Shown piece after piece: positions 29,693-38,275 of a DNA stretch of 64,000 bases. Positions within the stretch are counted from its first letter, which is position 1. Each line of letters begins with the position of its first letter. Under the pieces are notes generated by a model. It was not told where the DNA came from. It searched no databases and saw nothing but the letters and a program-made list of their open reading frames with translations. Origin of the DNA: Ketobacter sp. (lineage in GTDB: Bacteria; Pseudomonadota; Gammaproteobacteria; Pseudomonadales; Ketobacteraceae); the NCBI RefSeq assembly GCF_003671495.1, contig NZ_RCHN01000015.1, forward strand, positions 62,001 to 126,000, read 5' to 3'. The translations under genes were made by a program, and so were the position numbers.

Positions 29693-30445
29693 ATGAATGT
29701 TCCGATTAAGGTCAAAGGCACGCCCATGAGCTTTCTGTACGGTGACGAGAGAATCACCTTTGAACGGGTGCTGCGGCCACAGGCCTCTAGCAAGGTACTA
29801 ATAAAGGTCCATCCGGATTGTCGTGTAATTGTCTCTGCGCCAGCAGACGCCGGTAAGGACGCAGTGCTTTCTGCGGTCAAGAAGCGCGGCCGCTGGATCT
29901 ACGAACAACTACGCGATTTCCGCAAACAGCTGGAACACATTACTCCACGTCAGTATATCAGCGGGGAGAGCCACTACTACTTAGGTAAACAGTATTTGCT
30001 GAAAGTGATAGAGGCACAGAATGAGGTGCAGGGAGTAAAGCTGTTGCGCGGTAAGTTGGAAGTATCCGTACCGAGGAAAAGTGCTGATCGGGTGAAGGAA
30101 TTGATGTCCGAATGGTACAAGGTTCGCGCCAGGGAAGTTTTCTCGAATCGACTGAATGCGATGTTGGAAGAAGCCCTATGGGTAACAGGTCGCCCTCCCC
30201 TACGAATTCTGTCCATGCAGACTCAATGGGGTAGTTGTTCTCCTAATGGCAGGATTACCTTGAACCCGTATCTGGTTAAGGCGCCCAGGGAATGTATTGA
30301 TTACGTGATCCTGCATGAGCTTTGTCATATTGCTGAACATAATCATAGCGAACGATTTTATCGGTTGATGAATCAGGTTATGCCGAAGTGGGAGAAAATA
30401 AAAGAAAGGCTGGACGGGATGGCCTATCAGATTCTGGTTGAGTAA
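29693..30445 (+). CDS. YgjP-like (DUF45) zinc metallopeptidase
   Basis: About 250 residues. It contains TQWGSCSPNGRITLNPYLV and the zinc-binding HELCHIAEHNHSERF motif (HExxH plus a downstream His), hallmarks of YgjP/SprT-like peptidases. Genes of this family often follow hsdR in type I loci; the role there is not established. The ATG at 29693 is chosen because GGAG lies 10 bases upstream; a TTG at 29684 overlapping the hsdR stop would also keep the frame. It is the last gene of the island and ends only 7 bases from the convergent hyp-operon tail. Confidence 0.88.
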   Translation: MNVPIKVKGTPMSFLYGDERITFERVLRPQASSKVLIKVHPDCRVIVSAPADAGKDAVLSAVKKRGRWIYEQLRDFRKQLEHITPRQYISGESHYYLGKQYLLKVIEAQNEVQGVKLLRGKLEVSVPRKSADRVKELMSEWYKVRAREVFSNRLNAMLEEALWVTGRPPLRILSMQTQWGSCSPNGRITLNPYLVKAPRECIDYVILHELCHIAEHNHSERFYRLMNQVMPKWEKIKERLDGMAYQILVE

Positions 30446-30452
30446 AGGAACC

Positions 30453-31046
30453 TCACCTACTTGCAAATGAGAACGCCACCACCATCACCCCAGCCGCCAC
30501 CAGCCACGACCCCGCCACCCGCACGCCGATACGCTGCCACTCCTGTTGGTTAAAGCGGTCGGCCAGGGCCATGGGGAAGATCAGCAGCAAGGTCATTCCG
30601 ATATAGCACCCAAACAGTGCCACCAGCCTGGTGAGCCCGGTCAGGGATGCCTGGGCAGAATCCAGCCCCAGCAGCAATCCGGCCAGCAGCCCCAGTGCCA
30701 TTCGGCCAAAGCGCCCCCATTGCCAATCGGCGGCCACCAGAGCGCCGACAACAATGGTGGTGGCCAGCACCGGCAGCTGCAGATCCACAACGGGGGTGAA
30801 TCCGGTCACCATCAGGCCAAGGGCCGCGGCTACTAAAAAGCTGGCGATGGGGGCCTGATTCTGCGCCACATCCCGTTGCCCCAGGTACAGGCCCAGGGCG
30901 ATCAGCAACATCAGTTGTGAGGGGACCAGTGCGGGGTGAAGCACGCCGTTGTAGAAATCATTCATGCCCTCGATGGGGCTGTGGGCGAACGCCCGCGCTG
31001 GCGCCGCCAGAACGACGCCAACGCCCAGTTTGAAGCGATGAATCAT
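30453..31046 (-). CDS. HupE/UreJ-related membrane protein, putative metal permease
   Basis: 197 residues with a signal-like N-terminus (cleavage after AFA-HS) and five or six hydrophobic helices. The segment FYNGVLHPALVPSQLMLLIALGLYLGQR places it with the second HupE/UreJ-like family (HupE/UreJ_2). Relatives are thought to carry nickel or cobalt; the His-first mature N-terminus (HSPIEG) fits this. The ATG at 31046 lies 10 bases after the stop of the neighbouring hupE-like gene; a TTG at 31052 is also possible. Last gene of the hyp transcription unit. Confidence 0.75.
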   Translation of the reverse strand: MIHRFKLGVGVVLAAPARAFAHSPIEGMNDFYNGVLHPALVPSQLMLLIALGLYLGQRDVAQNQAPIASFLVAAALGLMVTGFTPVVDLQLPVLATTIVVGALVAADWQWGRFGRMALGLLAGLLLGLDSAQASLTGLTRLVALFGCYIGMTLLLIFPMALADRFNQQEWQRIGVRVAGSWLVAAGVMVVAFSFASR

Positions 31047-31056
31047 AACCAATGAA

Positions 31057-31644
31057 TCACAGTGCGCCGCTTAAGAACCCCACGCCAGCTAACGCGATGA
31101 TGCCTCCGCTGGCTTGCACCGCCACTTTACCCATTGGCCAGCGCACCAGCAGGCCAAAGCCGATGCCCAGCAGGTGCAGCAGGCCGGTTGCGATCACAAA
31201 TCCCAGGCTGTAGCTGAGGGCGTTGGCGGATTGTGGCAGTTCGGTGCCATGGGCATGGCCATGAAATACGGCAAAGGCTCCGACGATCACCGCCGCCACC
31301 CAGATGCTGGGGCGGGCCGCGATGGCCACCATGGCACCCAGCACCACGGCGGACGCTGCGATGCCGGTTTCCACTGCCGGAATGGGCACCCCGGCCACAC
31401 CCAGGGCGCCCCCGACGGCCATCACCATGGGGAAGACGATGGGCAACACAAAGATGGCAGGCCGGCCCAGAAAGGCGCCCCACAACCCGACGGCCACCAT
31501 GGCCGCCACGTGATCCCAGCCCAGGATGGGGTGCATAAAGCCGCTGGCAAAGCCCCCGGCCAGGCCAGCCCCTTCATGGGCAAATGCGACTCCGGCTACG
31601 GTCAAAAAAAGGCTCCCCAAGGCCAAACGGTAAAGAAGGTTCAT
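31057..31644 (-). CDS. hupE: HupE/UreJ family nickel permease
   Basis: 195 residues. After a signal peptide (AFA-HEGAG) the HPILGWDHVAAM motif in the first helices and FHGHAHG later are the metal-binding signatures of HupE/UreJ. Six transmembrane helices are apparent. HupE imports nickel for NiFe hydrogenase assembly, matching its place after the hyp genes. It is separated by about 50 bases from the upstream transporter gene and closely followed by a HupE-like paralogue. Confidence 0.88.
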   Translation of the reverse strand: MNLLYRLALGSLFLTVAGVAFAHEGAGLAGGFASGFMHPILGWDHVAAMVAVGLWGAFLGRPAIFVLPIVFPMVMAVGGALGVAGVPIPAVETGIAASAVVLGAMVAIAARPSIWVAAVIVGAFAVFHGHAHGTELPQSANALSYSLGFVIATGLLHLLGIGFGLLVRWPMGKVAVQASGGIIALAGVGFLSGAL

Positions 31645-31696
31645 GTGGTTGTTTGCTCCTGTGATTTATCTTTTTAAGAGTGTAAGTATCAAGTGC

Positions 31697-32428
31697 TCAT
31701 GACAGCGGGCTCGCCAGAATCATCACCCCCAAACCCGCGGTGACGACGCCGATGGTCAGTTGCATGGCGGTGTGAATGCCGGTGAGTTTTTTGGCGGTGA
31801 ATCCAAGCGGTATCGAAATCACCAGCGAGAACAGCGCCATACCCAGGATCGAGCCCAAACCAAAGGTGAGAATATACATCAACCCAGTCACCATGGAATT
31901 CACCTGATCCACAAACAGCAGGATCAAGGCGGCGGAGCCGGCCAAACCGTGGATCACACCGATGAACAATGCCCGTATCGGCCAATCCTGTCGACGCGCA
32001 TGGGAATGATTATGATGGCCATGGGGTTGCGGTTGTATGAACGGGGCCAGGCGAAAGTTCTGGGGTTGATGCCGGTGGCTGTGGGCGTGAAAGTGTTGGG
32101 TGCCGTCGTTGTGTGAATGCACATGAAAATGTATTTTCTCGCGCCGAGCCCGCCGCAGTACGTCCGCCCCCAGCAGCACCATCAGCGCCCCCACGGCCAT
32201 TTGTAACGCGTAAGCGATCTGTTCCGGAATCAGTGTATCGCTCCACAGCACCACGGCCCCCACCGCCAGCAACATCAGGCTGTGCCCCAAACCCCAGGCC
32301 ACTCCCTGTTTTAGCACCTGCCAGCGATTGGTGTGCACACTGGCAAGGGACGCCACGGTGGCAATGTGGTCTGCGTCCAGCGCGTGCCGCATGCCCAACA
32401 GAAAGCCTACAATCAAGAGGCTGGTCAT
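31697..32428 (-). CDS. NicO/NiCoT-type nickel-cobalt transporter
   Basis: 243 residues. The first helix contains GMRHALDADHIATV, the HxxxDADH-type metal motif of nickel/cobalt transporters. A cytosolic His-rich loop follows (HFHVHSHND, FHAHSHRH and HGHHNHSHA at about 105-145), suited to metal capture. Five to six membrane segments are visible. It probably supplies Ni for the hydrogenase whose maturation factors lie upstream. GAGG lies 8 bases before the ATG at 32428, which shares a base with the hypE stop (TGATG), showing coupling to hypE. Confidence 0.83.
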   Translation of the reverse strand: MTSLLIVGFLLGMRHALDADHIATVASLASVHTNRWQVLKQGVAWGLGHSLMLLAVGAVVLWSDTLIPEQIAYALQMAVGALMVLLGADVLRRARREKIHFHVHSHNDGTQHFHAHSHRHQPQNFRLAPFIQPQPHGHHNHSHARRQDWPIRALFIGVIHGLAGSAALILLFVDQVNSMVTGLMYILTFGLGSILGMALFSLVISIPLGFTAKKLTGIHTAMQLTIGVVTAGLGVMILASPLS

Positions 32429-33516
32429 CAACAAATCCTCGGTAAGGGCTCCCCTACGAGCCGGTCTATCATGCGTTGGCTGCCGAATCCGGTGGTCATC
32501 AGCACCCTGGGTTTTGATACTGTTCTTGCTACCACTTCTGATGTTGCTTTTACCCGCCCGATGATGGCGCTGTGGCGCCCCGCCGGGTGGCTTTGCATCA
32601 CCTGTAACAGCTTTTCGGCAGCGTGAGCGGGGGCCACGCAGGCCAGTTTGCCTTCATTGGCCAGGTAGAGCGGGTCCAGGCCCAGGATCTCACACATGCC
32701 CCGCACTTCGGTGCGGATGGGCAGCCGGGTTTCTTCAATTTCAATACAGCAATCACTGGCCTGGGCGAACTCGTTCAGCACGCCGGCCAACCCGCCGCGG
32801 GTTACATCGCGCAGGCAGTGGATGTCCGGGCACGCTGCCAGCATGGCCTGCACCAGATCCCCCAACGGTTGGCAATCGGATTCAATGGTGTTGTGCAGGG
32901 CCAGCTCACCACGGGCATCCAACACGGCGGCGCCGTGATCCCCCAGGTAGCCGTTGATAAGGATGGCATCTCCCGGTTGGGCGGCGGCGGCGCTGATGTT
33001 GACCCCGGCGGCAATCACCCCCACCCCGGCCGTGTTGATGAAGAGTTTGTCGCAACTGCCTTTGGGCACCACTTTGGTGTCACCAGTGACGATGCTCACC
33101 CCCGCTGCCTCTGCAGTTTGCTGCATGGAGCATACCACTTTTTTCAGGGTGTCGATGGGCAGGCCTTCTTCCAGGATGAAGCCGCAACTGAGGTAAAGAG
33201 GTTTGGCACCCCCCACCGCCAGGTCGTTGACGGTGCCGGTCACAGCCAGTTTGCCGATGTCGCCACCGGGGAAGAATAACGGGTGCACCACGTAGCAATC
33301 GGTGGTGAAGGCCAGGCGATTGCCCTGTTGCTGCAGGGCGGCCAGATCCAGGCGGGCCTGGTCTTCCAGTGTGATGCTATTAAGACCGGTTGTATGAAGA
33401 GCAGCACTATGAGGACCAAACGCACGGATAAACACATCGCGAATCAAATCATCCATGGCTTTGCCACCGCTGCCGTGGGCCAGGGTGATTTTTTGCAAGG
33501 GGCCGTCTGCGTTCAT
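32428..33516 (-). CDS. hypE: Hydrogenase maturation protein HypE
   Basis: 362 residues starting at the ATG at 33516, inside an ATGA overlap with hypD; the open frame extends further upstream but lacks homology. Family landmarks are ITLAHGSGGKAMDDLI at the start, FTTDCYVVHPLFFPGGDIG, a VTGDTKVVPKG loop, and the C-terminal PRIC whose Cys accepts the carbamoyl group. HypE dehydrates the carbamoyl received from HypF to a thiocyanate and, with HypC-HypD, delivers CN to the iron of NiFe hydrogenase. The catalytic terminal Cys is intact. Confidence 0.95.
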   Translation of the reverse strand: MNADGPLQKITLAHGSGGKAMDDLIRDVFIRAFGPHSAALHTTGLNSITLEDQARLDLAALQQQGNRLAFTTDCYVVHPLFFPGGDIGKLAVTGTVNDLAVGGAKPLYLSCGFILEEGLPIDTLKKVVCSMQQTAEAAGVSIVTGDTKVVPKGSCDKLFINTAGVGVIAAGVNISAAAAQPGDAILINGYLGDHGAAVLDARGELALHNTIESDCQPLGDLVQAMLAACPDIHCLRDVTRGGLAGVLNEFAQASDCCIEIEETRLPIRTEVRGMCEILGLDPLYLANEGKLACVAPAHAAEKLLQVMQSHPAGRHSAIIGRVKATSEVVARTVSKPRVLMTTGFGSQRMIDRLVGEPLPRIC

Positions 33517-34700
33517 GTCACCACATCCGGGGTTGGCTTCTGCTTGAATGACTGTTCCTGTTTGATCTTGAGCGCCTGCACATCGCTGTACTGGTAATAG
33601 GCGGCGCAGGCCCCTTCGGAGGACACCATCAAGGCGCCCAAGGGGGTTTGCGGTGTGCACAGTTCGCCAAAATGGCGGCATTGCCAGGGCCGCACCAGGC
33701 CTTTGAGCACGTCTTCGCAACGGCAGTCCGTAGGGCTGTTGAAGGCAGGCTTGTCAAAATTCAATGCCGTATCTGCGGCGGCATCCGTAACGGAAAATTT
33801 CCGCTCGGCGTCATAGTGTGCCCAATCCGCGCGGATGCGCACCCGGTGGGGATCGTGGCAATCAAACACGGTGGCGATGGCCTGTTGCCCCGGGCGGTTG
33901 CCCTGCTTTTGCACTACCCGTTGGTATTGGTTTTCCACCTCGCGGCGGCCTGCCTGCAACTGCAGCAACAGCATGGTGAGGGATTGCAGGATGTCCAGGG
34001 GCTCAAAGCCGCTGATCACCAGGGGTTTGTGGTATTGCCGGGCCACAAACTGAAAGGGGGCCTCGCCGATCACCATGCTCACGTGCCCCGGGGCCAGCAA
34101 GCCGTCCAGCGCCAGGCCCGGTTCATTCAGGATGAGGTCCAGCGTTGGCACGGTGGTGACGTGATGGCAGAACAGGGTGAAGTTGGTGATGCCTGCTTTG
34201 TGCGCCTGCAGCAGGGTGAGCGCGGTGCTGGGCATGGTGGTTTCAAACCCCAGGGCAAAAAAGATCACCTCGCGATCCGGGTTCTGCTGCGCCAGCGTCA
34301 GGCCGTCCAGGGGGGAATACACCATGCGAATGTCGGCGCCATCGGCTTTGGCCTGCAACAGGCTTTGCTGCGATCCGGGCACCCGCATGGCATCCCCAAA
34401 GGTGGTGAAGATCACCTGCGGATGTTTGGCCAGGGCGATGGCATCGTCCACCCGCTCCCGGGGCAGCACGCACACCGGGCAACCGGGGCCATGCACCAGT
34501 TCGATGCCTTCCGGCAACAGTTGCTCGATTCCGTAGCGAAAAATGGTGTGGGTATGGCCGCCGCAGAATTCCATTATTTGCAGGGGCATGGGGTTGCCGG
34601 CGGCACTGCGCCGGGCCAGTACACGGTCGGTGAGGTGATGGATCTGTTTGACCAGCTTGCGGGCGCTGTCCGGATCACGAAATTCGTCGATGTATTTCAC
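33513..34700 (-). CDS. hypD: Hydrogenase maturation protein HypD, lacking a conserved internal segment
   Basis: 395 residues. The signature motifs of this Fe-S scaffold are present: EFCGGHTHTIFRYG, HGPGCPVCV, FALGFETTMP, APGHVSMVIG and the C-terminal CRCEDVLKG with GALMVSSEGACAAYY. HypD with HypC holds the Fe(CN)2CO group during cofactor assembly. Compared with E. coli HypD recalled from memory, the region after QQAIATVF (around 33820-33870) lacks about 11 residues that normally contain EWRGLGVI. The frame is kept on both sides. ATGA overlaps couple it to hypC and hypE. Confidence 0.93.
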   Translation of the reverse strand: MKYIDEFRDPDSARKLVKQIHHLTDRVLARRSAAGNPMPLQIMEFCGGHTHTIFRYGIEQLLPEGIELVHGPGCPVCVLPRERVDDAIALAKHPQVIFTTFGDAMRVPGSQQSLLQAKADGADIRMVYSPLDGLTLAQQNPDREVIFFALGFETTMPSTALTLLQAHKAGITNFTLFCHHVTTVPTLDLILNEPGLALDGLLAPGHVSMVIGEAPFQFVARQYHKPLVISGFEPLDILQSLTMLLLQLQAGRREVENQYQRVVQKQGNRPGQQAIATVFDCHDPHRVRIRADWAHYDAERKFSVTDAAADTALNFDKPAFNSPTDCRCEDVLKGLVRPWQCRHFGELCTPQTPLGALMVSSEGACAAYYQYSDVQALKIKQEQSFKQKPTPDVVT

Positions 34701-35011
34701 GGTGCGCTGCCCTCTTCAAACTCGCCTTTATTCGCCCCTGTATTAGGCCCTGCATCTTCTTCATCCTTTTGCAGCTCCCCCAATTCCGCCAACAGCGTCA
34801 GGGTGCGTTGGGCTTCCGCTTCATCCAGGTGGCTCATGGCAAAGCCCACGTGCACCAGCACCCATTCCCCCACATAATCCTGCACACGGGTGTTGGGTTC
34901 AACGATGCAGATGATGTTCACCTCCCGCTGCACGCCAGACACCTCCACCATGGCCAGGTGGTTGTCTGCATCGCAGATGGCAACAATCTGCCCGGGTATA
35001 CCTAAGCACAT
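34697..35011 (-). CDS. hypC: Hydrogenase maturation chaperone HypC
   Basis: 104 residues. The N-terminus MCLGIPGQIV has the essential Cys2 that coordinates the iron ligand complex with HypD. It then shows the small OB-like domain typical of HypC/HupF, followed by an acidic C-terminal tail (LQKDEEDAG...) about 15 residues longer than in E. coli. The start at 35011 has AGGA 8 bases upstream and lies within the last codons of hypF. HypC shuttles the Fe(CN)2CO unit to the hydrogenase large subunit. Confidence 0.94.
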   Translation of the reverse strand: MCLGIPGQIVAICDADNHLAMVEVSGVQREVNIICIVEPNTRVQDYVGEWVLVHVGFAMSHLDEAEAQRTLTLLAELGELQKDEEDAGPNTGANKGEFEEGSAP

Positions 35012-37509
35012 GGAGCGTTCCTCATGTTGGCGGCGGCAATCAGGGCCTGCCCAAAGGCGATGCCCCCGTCGTTGGCCGGCACCTGGGAATGGGTGAGTAC
35101 CGTCAGTTGATGTTGCTGCAACAGGCCGCTGAGTGCAACGGTCAGGTGCCGGTTCTGGAACACCCCGCCGCTCAGTACCACATGATCCACCTGATGGCGC
35201 CGCGCCAATTGTTGTGCGCACTGGGCCAAGGCCCGGGCCAGCCCCTGGTGAAAACGGGCGGCCATCAACCCGCTGGGTGCTGCCGCTTTCAAATCCTGCA
35301 ATAGGCAGTGCCACATGGGGGCGGGATCAATCTGCCACAGGCCGCTTTCCTGCTGCTGTAATGCGAAGGGATACGCTTGTGAAGGACAGGCATGTGAAGG
35401 AAAGGCTTGTGTGTGCTGCCAATCCTGTTCACCTATGGCGGCTTCCAATGCCATGGCGGCCTGACCTTCAAAGCTCATGCCGGTGGTGGAGAACCCCAGC
35501 AACCCAGCCACTGCATCGAACAAGCGGCCACAAGAAGAGGACAACGGCGAATTCAATGACTGTTCCATCATGGCCACGAGGGTGGCCACCGGTTGTTGGG
35601 CGATGGCGTGGATAGCGGCAAGCTCGCCGTAATGTTCGATGACGGTGTGCCAGCCCATGGCGCCGTGTAACTGGGCCACTGTGTTACGCCAGGGTTGCAC
35701 AGAGGCTGCGTTGCCGCCGGGTAACGGCACCGGCTTCAAGCAGGCCAACTGTTTCGCACTGGCATAATCGCCCAGCAGGATCTCACCCCCCCACAGGGTT
35801 GAGCGTTGGTCCAGGGGGGCATAGCCCAAGCCGTCCAGGGTGATGGCCAGCACCGGTTTACCTTCGTCGCACAGGGGCCAACCGTGCTCACCCAAACAGG
35901 CCGCCATATGAGCGTGATGATGCTGGATTTCCACTAAAGGCAGATTCTGTTGCTGCGCCAGTTGCCGCCCCACCTGGCTGGCGTGATATTGAGGGTGGGC
36001 GTCCACCGCAATGCAGTGGGGCTGATGCCGATACAGTTGTTGATACAACGCCAGGCTGTTTGCAAAATCCGCCAGTGTTGCGGGTTCCTGCAGATCGCCC
36101 ATGTGCTGGGACAGCACCGCGCCGTTCTGCCCCAACAGGCAAAAGGTGTTTTTAAGATCGGCCCCCAGGGCCAGCACCGGCGCTGCGGTGTCAAACCCCG
36201 GCGGCAGCGGCAGCGGCAGCGGCGCATCGCCCCGCCCCCGCCGCAGGATTTGGGGCTGCCCCCCGATCACCTGAACCACCGAATCGTCCACCCGGTTGAG
36301 AATGTCACGATCGTGGAGCAGAAACAGATCGGCAATGCCGGCAAGTTTTTCAAATGCGCTGTGGTTGCTGATGCACTGCGGCTCACCAACCGAATTGCCC
36401 GAGGTCATCACCAAGGGCGTATCAAAGGTTTCCAATAACAAATGATGCAGGGGTGAACTTGGCAACATGACCCCCAAGCGCCGTTGCATGGGGGCAATAT
36501 TAGGGGCGATATGAGGCGCAATGCTAGGGGCGATAGTGGGCTCACAATTGGAGACAGCAAACTGCTTGGCGTCAAGCAGCACCAACGGGGCCGCCGCACT
36601 CTGCAACAGAGCCTGTTCCTGCTCGGACACCCGGCAAAATCGTTTCACCGCATCCAGATCCCGCGCCATCAACGCCAACGGTTTATGCGGCCGGTGTTTG
36701 CGTTGCCGCAACCTGGCCACCGCGGATTCATTGCATGCATCCACTGCAAGCTGAAACCCGCCCACCGCCTTTATCGCCACAATCTTACCGGCCCGCAGTG
36801 CAGCCTGCGCCACGGCAATCGGATCATGATCCGCTTGATCGAACTCAACACTCAACTCAACACTCAACACCGCCCCGGTGTGGTCCGTCACCCACAACAT
36901 CGGGCCACACTTAGGACACGCATTGGGCTGGGCGTGAAAGCGGCGATCCTGTGGGTCATCGAATTCCCGTTGGCAGTGGGCACAAAGTTCAAACGCCGCC
37001 ATGCTGGTGTTGGCGCGATCATAGGGAAGGCTGCCCACGATGCTGAGGCGGGGGCCGCAGTGGGTGCAATTGATAAACGGATAACGATAACGGCGGTTGT
37101 CCGGGTCAAACAGTTCCTGCAGGCAATCGGGGCAGGTGGCCATATCCGCCGCCACCCCGGTTTTGAATGGCAACGGATGTGCACCGGCGTGCGAATCCAG
37201 GATCACAAACCCGTCGCTGAATCGGGCTTCGTCATTGCCCTCCCAGGGCCAATGCTCGATACCACTGATACGGGCCTGTGGCGGTGGTGAGGTTTGCAGT
37301 TGGCTGATCAGGCGTTCAACCGCCCCCAGGGAACCGCGACAACAGATCAACACGCCGTCGGCATCATTGCGCACATAACCCGCCAGGCCCAATTGCTGCG
37401 CCAGATGCCACACCGCCGGCCGCATGCCCACCCCCTGCACCACTCCGCGGATGTGAATGGTCCTTTGCACAACCGGTTGGGCGCTGTCTTCAATGATCCC
37501 CGGGGTCAT
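35002..37509 (-). CDS. hypF: Carbamoyltransferase HypF with several internal tandem-repeat insertions
   Basis: 835 residues, against about 750 in E. coli HypF. Domain order is complete: acylphosphatase (IHIRGVVQGVGMRP, residues 18-105), two zinc fingers (CPDC...CTHCGP and CAHC...CPKCGP), a YrdC-like adenylation domain, and the C-terminal Kae1-like domain with HHHAHMAACLGEHG and LSGGVFQNRHL. It makes carbamoyl-AMP from carbamoyl phosphate and ATP and passes the carbamoyl to HypE. Extra length comes partly from short in-frame tandem duplications. The ATG at 37509, 13 bases after the hypB stop, is chosen over an upstream frame lacking homology. Confidence 0.93.
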   Translation of the reverse strand: MTPGIIEDSAQPVVQRTIHIRGVVQGVGMRPAVWHLAQQLGLAGYVRNDADGVLICCRGSLGAVERLISQLQTSPPPQARISGIEHWPWEGNDEARFSDGFVILDSHAGAHPLPFKTGVAADMATCPDCLQELFDPDNRRYRYPFINCTHCGPRLSIVGSLPYDRANTSMAAFELCAHCQREFDDPQDRRFHAQPNACPKCGPMLWVTDHTGAVLSVELSVEFDQADHDPIAVAQAALRAGKIVAIKAVGGFQLAVDACNESAVARLRQRKHRPHKPLALMARDLDAVKRFCRVSEQEQALLQSAAAPLVLLDAKQFAVSNCEPTIAPSIAPHIAPNIAPMQRRLGVMLPSSPLHHLLLETFDTPLVMTSGNSVGEPQCISNHSAFEKLAGIADLFLLHDRDILNRVDDSVVQVIGGQPQILRRGRGDAPLPLPLPPGFDTAAPVLALGADLKNTFCLLGQNGAVLSQHMGDLQEPATLADFANSLALYQQLYRHQPHCIAVDAHPQYHASQVGRQLAQQQNLPLVEIQHHHAHMAACLGEHGWPLCDEGKPVLAITLDGLGYAPLDQRSTLWGGEILLGDYASAKQLACLKPVPLPGGNAASVQPWRNTVAQLHGAMGWHTVIEHYGELAAIHAIAQQPVATLVAMMEQSLNSPLSSSCGRLFDAVAGLLGFSTTGMSFEGQAAMALEAAIGEQDWQHTQAFPSHACPSQAYPFALQQQESGLWQIDPAPMWHCLLQDLKAAAPSGLMAARFHQGLARALAQCAQQLARRHQVDHVVLSGGVFQNRHLTVALSGLLQQHQLTVLTHSQVPANDGGIAFGQALIAAANMRNAPCA
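35369..35398. repeat. 15-base tandem duplication inside hypF
   Basis: Two 15-base units (GCTTGTGAAGGACAG and GCATGTGAAGGAAAG) are followed by a partial third. They encode the in-frame SHACPSQAYP stretch. Confidence 0.7.
36202..36219. repeat. Three CGGCAG hexamers inside hypF
   Basis: Three exact CGGCAG units are followed by a variant CGGCGC. On the coding strand they give alternating Pro-Leu. Confidence 0.75.
36491..36538. repeat. Four 12-base tandem units inside hypF
   Basis: The units GGGGCAATATTA, GGGGCGATATGA, GGCGCAATGCTA and GGGGCGATAGTG follow one another without gaps. On the coding strand they give repeated Ile-Ala-Pro-X, so the frame is kept. Confidence 0.85.
36842..36865. repeat. 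12-base tandem duplication inside hypF
   Basis: Two exact units of AACTCAACACTC are followed by a partial third. They encode a duplicated Ser-Val-Glu-Leu on the minus strand. Confidence 0.8.
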
Positions 37510-37522
37510 GGTCAAACCGGCA

Positions 37523-38275
37523 TCAGCGGGCAGGCGATTCTGGTTCTGGACGATGTGCCCGCAACCATTGATACCACTGCTCCATTCCTGCACCGGTTTT
37601 GGCCGACACCTGCAGAATCTCAATATCCGGGTGAATACGGCGGGCGTATTCCATACAAAGCGCCACATCAAAATCCAGATGGGGCAACAGATCGGTTTTA
37701 TTCAGCAACATCAGGTCGGCGGCGGCAAACATATCGGGGTACTTGATGGGTTTGTCCTCCCCTTCTGTCACGGAGAGGATCGCCACTTTGTGGGCCTCCC
37801 CCAGATCAAAGGCCGCCGGGCACACCAGATTGCCCACGTTCTCAATAAACAGCAATGCGCCCGGGTCCGGGTTGAGGGTCTCCAGGGCATGGCCAACCAT
37901 ATGCCCATCCAGGTGGCAGCCCTTTCCGGTATTGATTTGCACCGCACTCACCCCAGTGGCGCGGATGCGGTCCGCATCCTGAGAGGTTTCCTGATCCCCT
38001 TCGATCACTGCCAATGGGTACTGCCCTTTCAGGTCGGTGAGGGTTCGGGTAAGCAGGGACGTTTTGCCAGAGCCGGGGCTGGATACCAGGTTCAGCGCCA
38101 GGATGCCCTGTTCCCGGAAGCGGGCCCGGTTGCGCTGGGCGTATTCCGCGTTCTTGCCCAGGATATCCTGTTCGATCTTCACCATCCGGGCCTGGGACAA
38201 TCCCGGCGCATGGGCCCGGGCCACCCCTTGGCCGTAGTGATGGTGTGCATCCCCGCAACCACAGACTGTGCACAT
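37523..38275 (-). CDS. hypB: Hydrogenase nickel-incorporation GTPase HypB
   Basis: 250 residues. The N-terminal MCTVCGCG motif is the high-affinity metal site of HypB, followed by a short His-rich piece (AHHHYG). The G domain has the P-loop SSPGSGKTS, switch-region [13 protein letters not shown], the GKGCHLD metal site and NKTD base-recognition motif. It inserts nickel into NiFe hydrogenase with HypA, powered by GTP. The ATG at 38275 shares its A with the hypA stop (TGATG). Confidence 0.95.
   Translation of the reverse strand: MCTVCGCGDAHHHYGQGVARAHAPGLSQARMVKIEQDILGKNAEYAQRNRARFREQGILALNLVSSPGSGKTSLLTRTLTDLKGQYPLAVIEGDQETSQDADRIRATGVSAVQINTGKGCHLDGHMVGHALETLNPDPGALLFIENVGNLVCPAAFDLGEAHKVAILSVTEGEDKPIKYPDMFAAADLMLLNKTDLLPHLDFDVALCMEYARRIHPDIEILQVSAKTGAGMEQWYQWLRAHRPEPESPAR

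Noticed and set aside
33648-34877. A 409-codon frame opposite hypD
   Set aside because: hypD carries all family motifs, so this frame is a shadow.
36491-36538. Possible CRISPR-like array
   Set aside because: The units are 12 bases with no spacers, lie in frame within hypF and encode Ile-Ala-Pro repeats. No cas genes are present.
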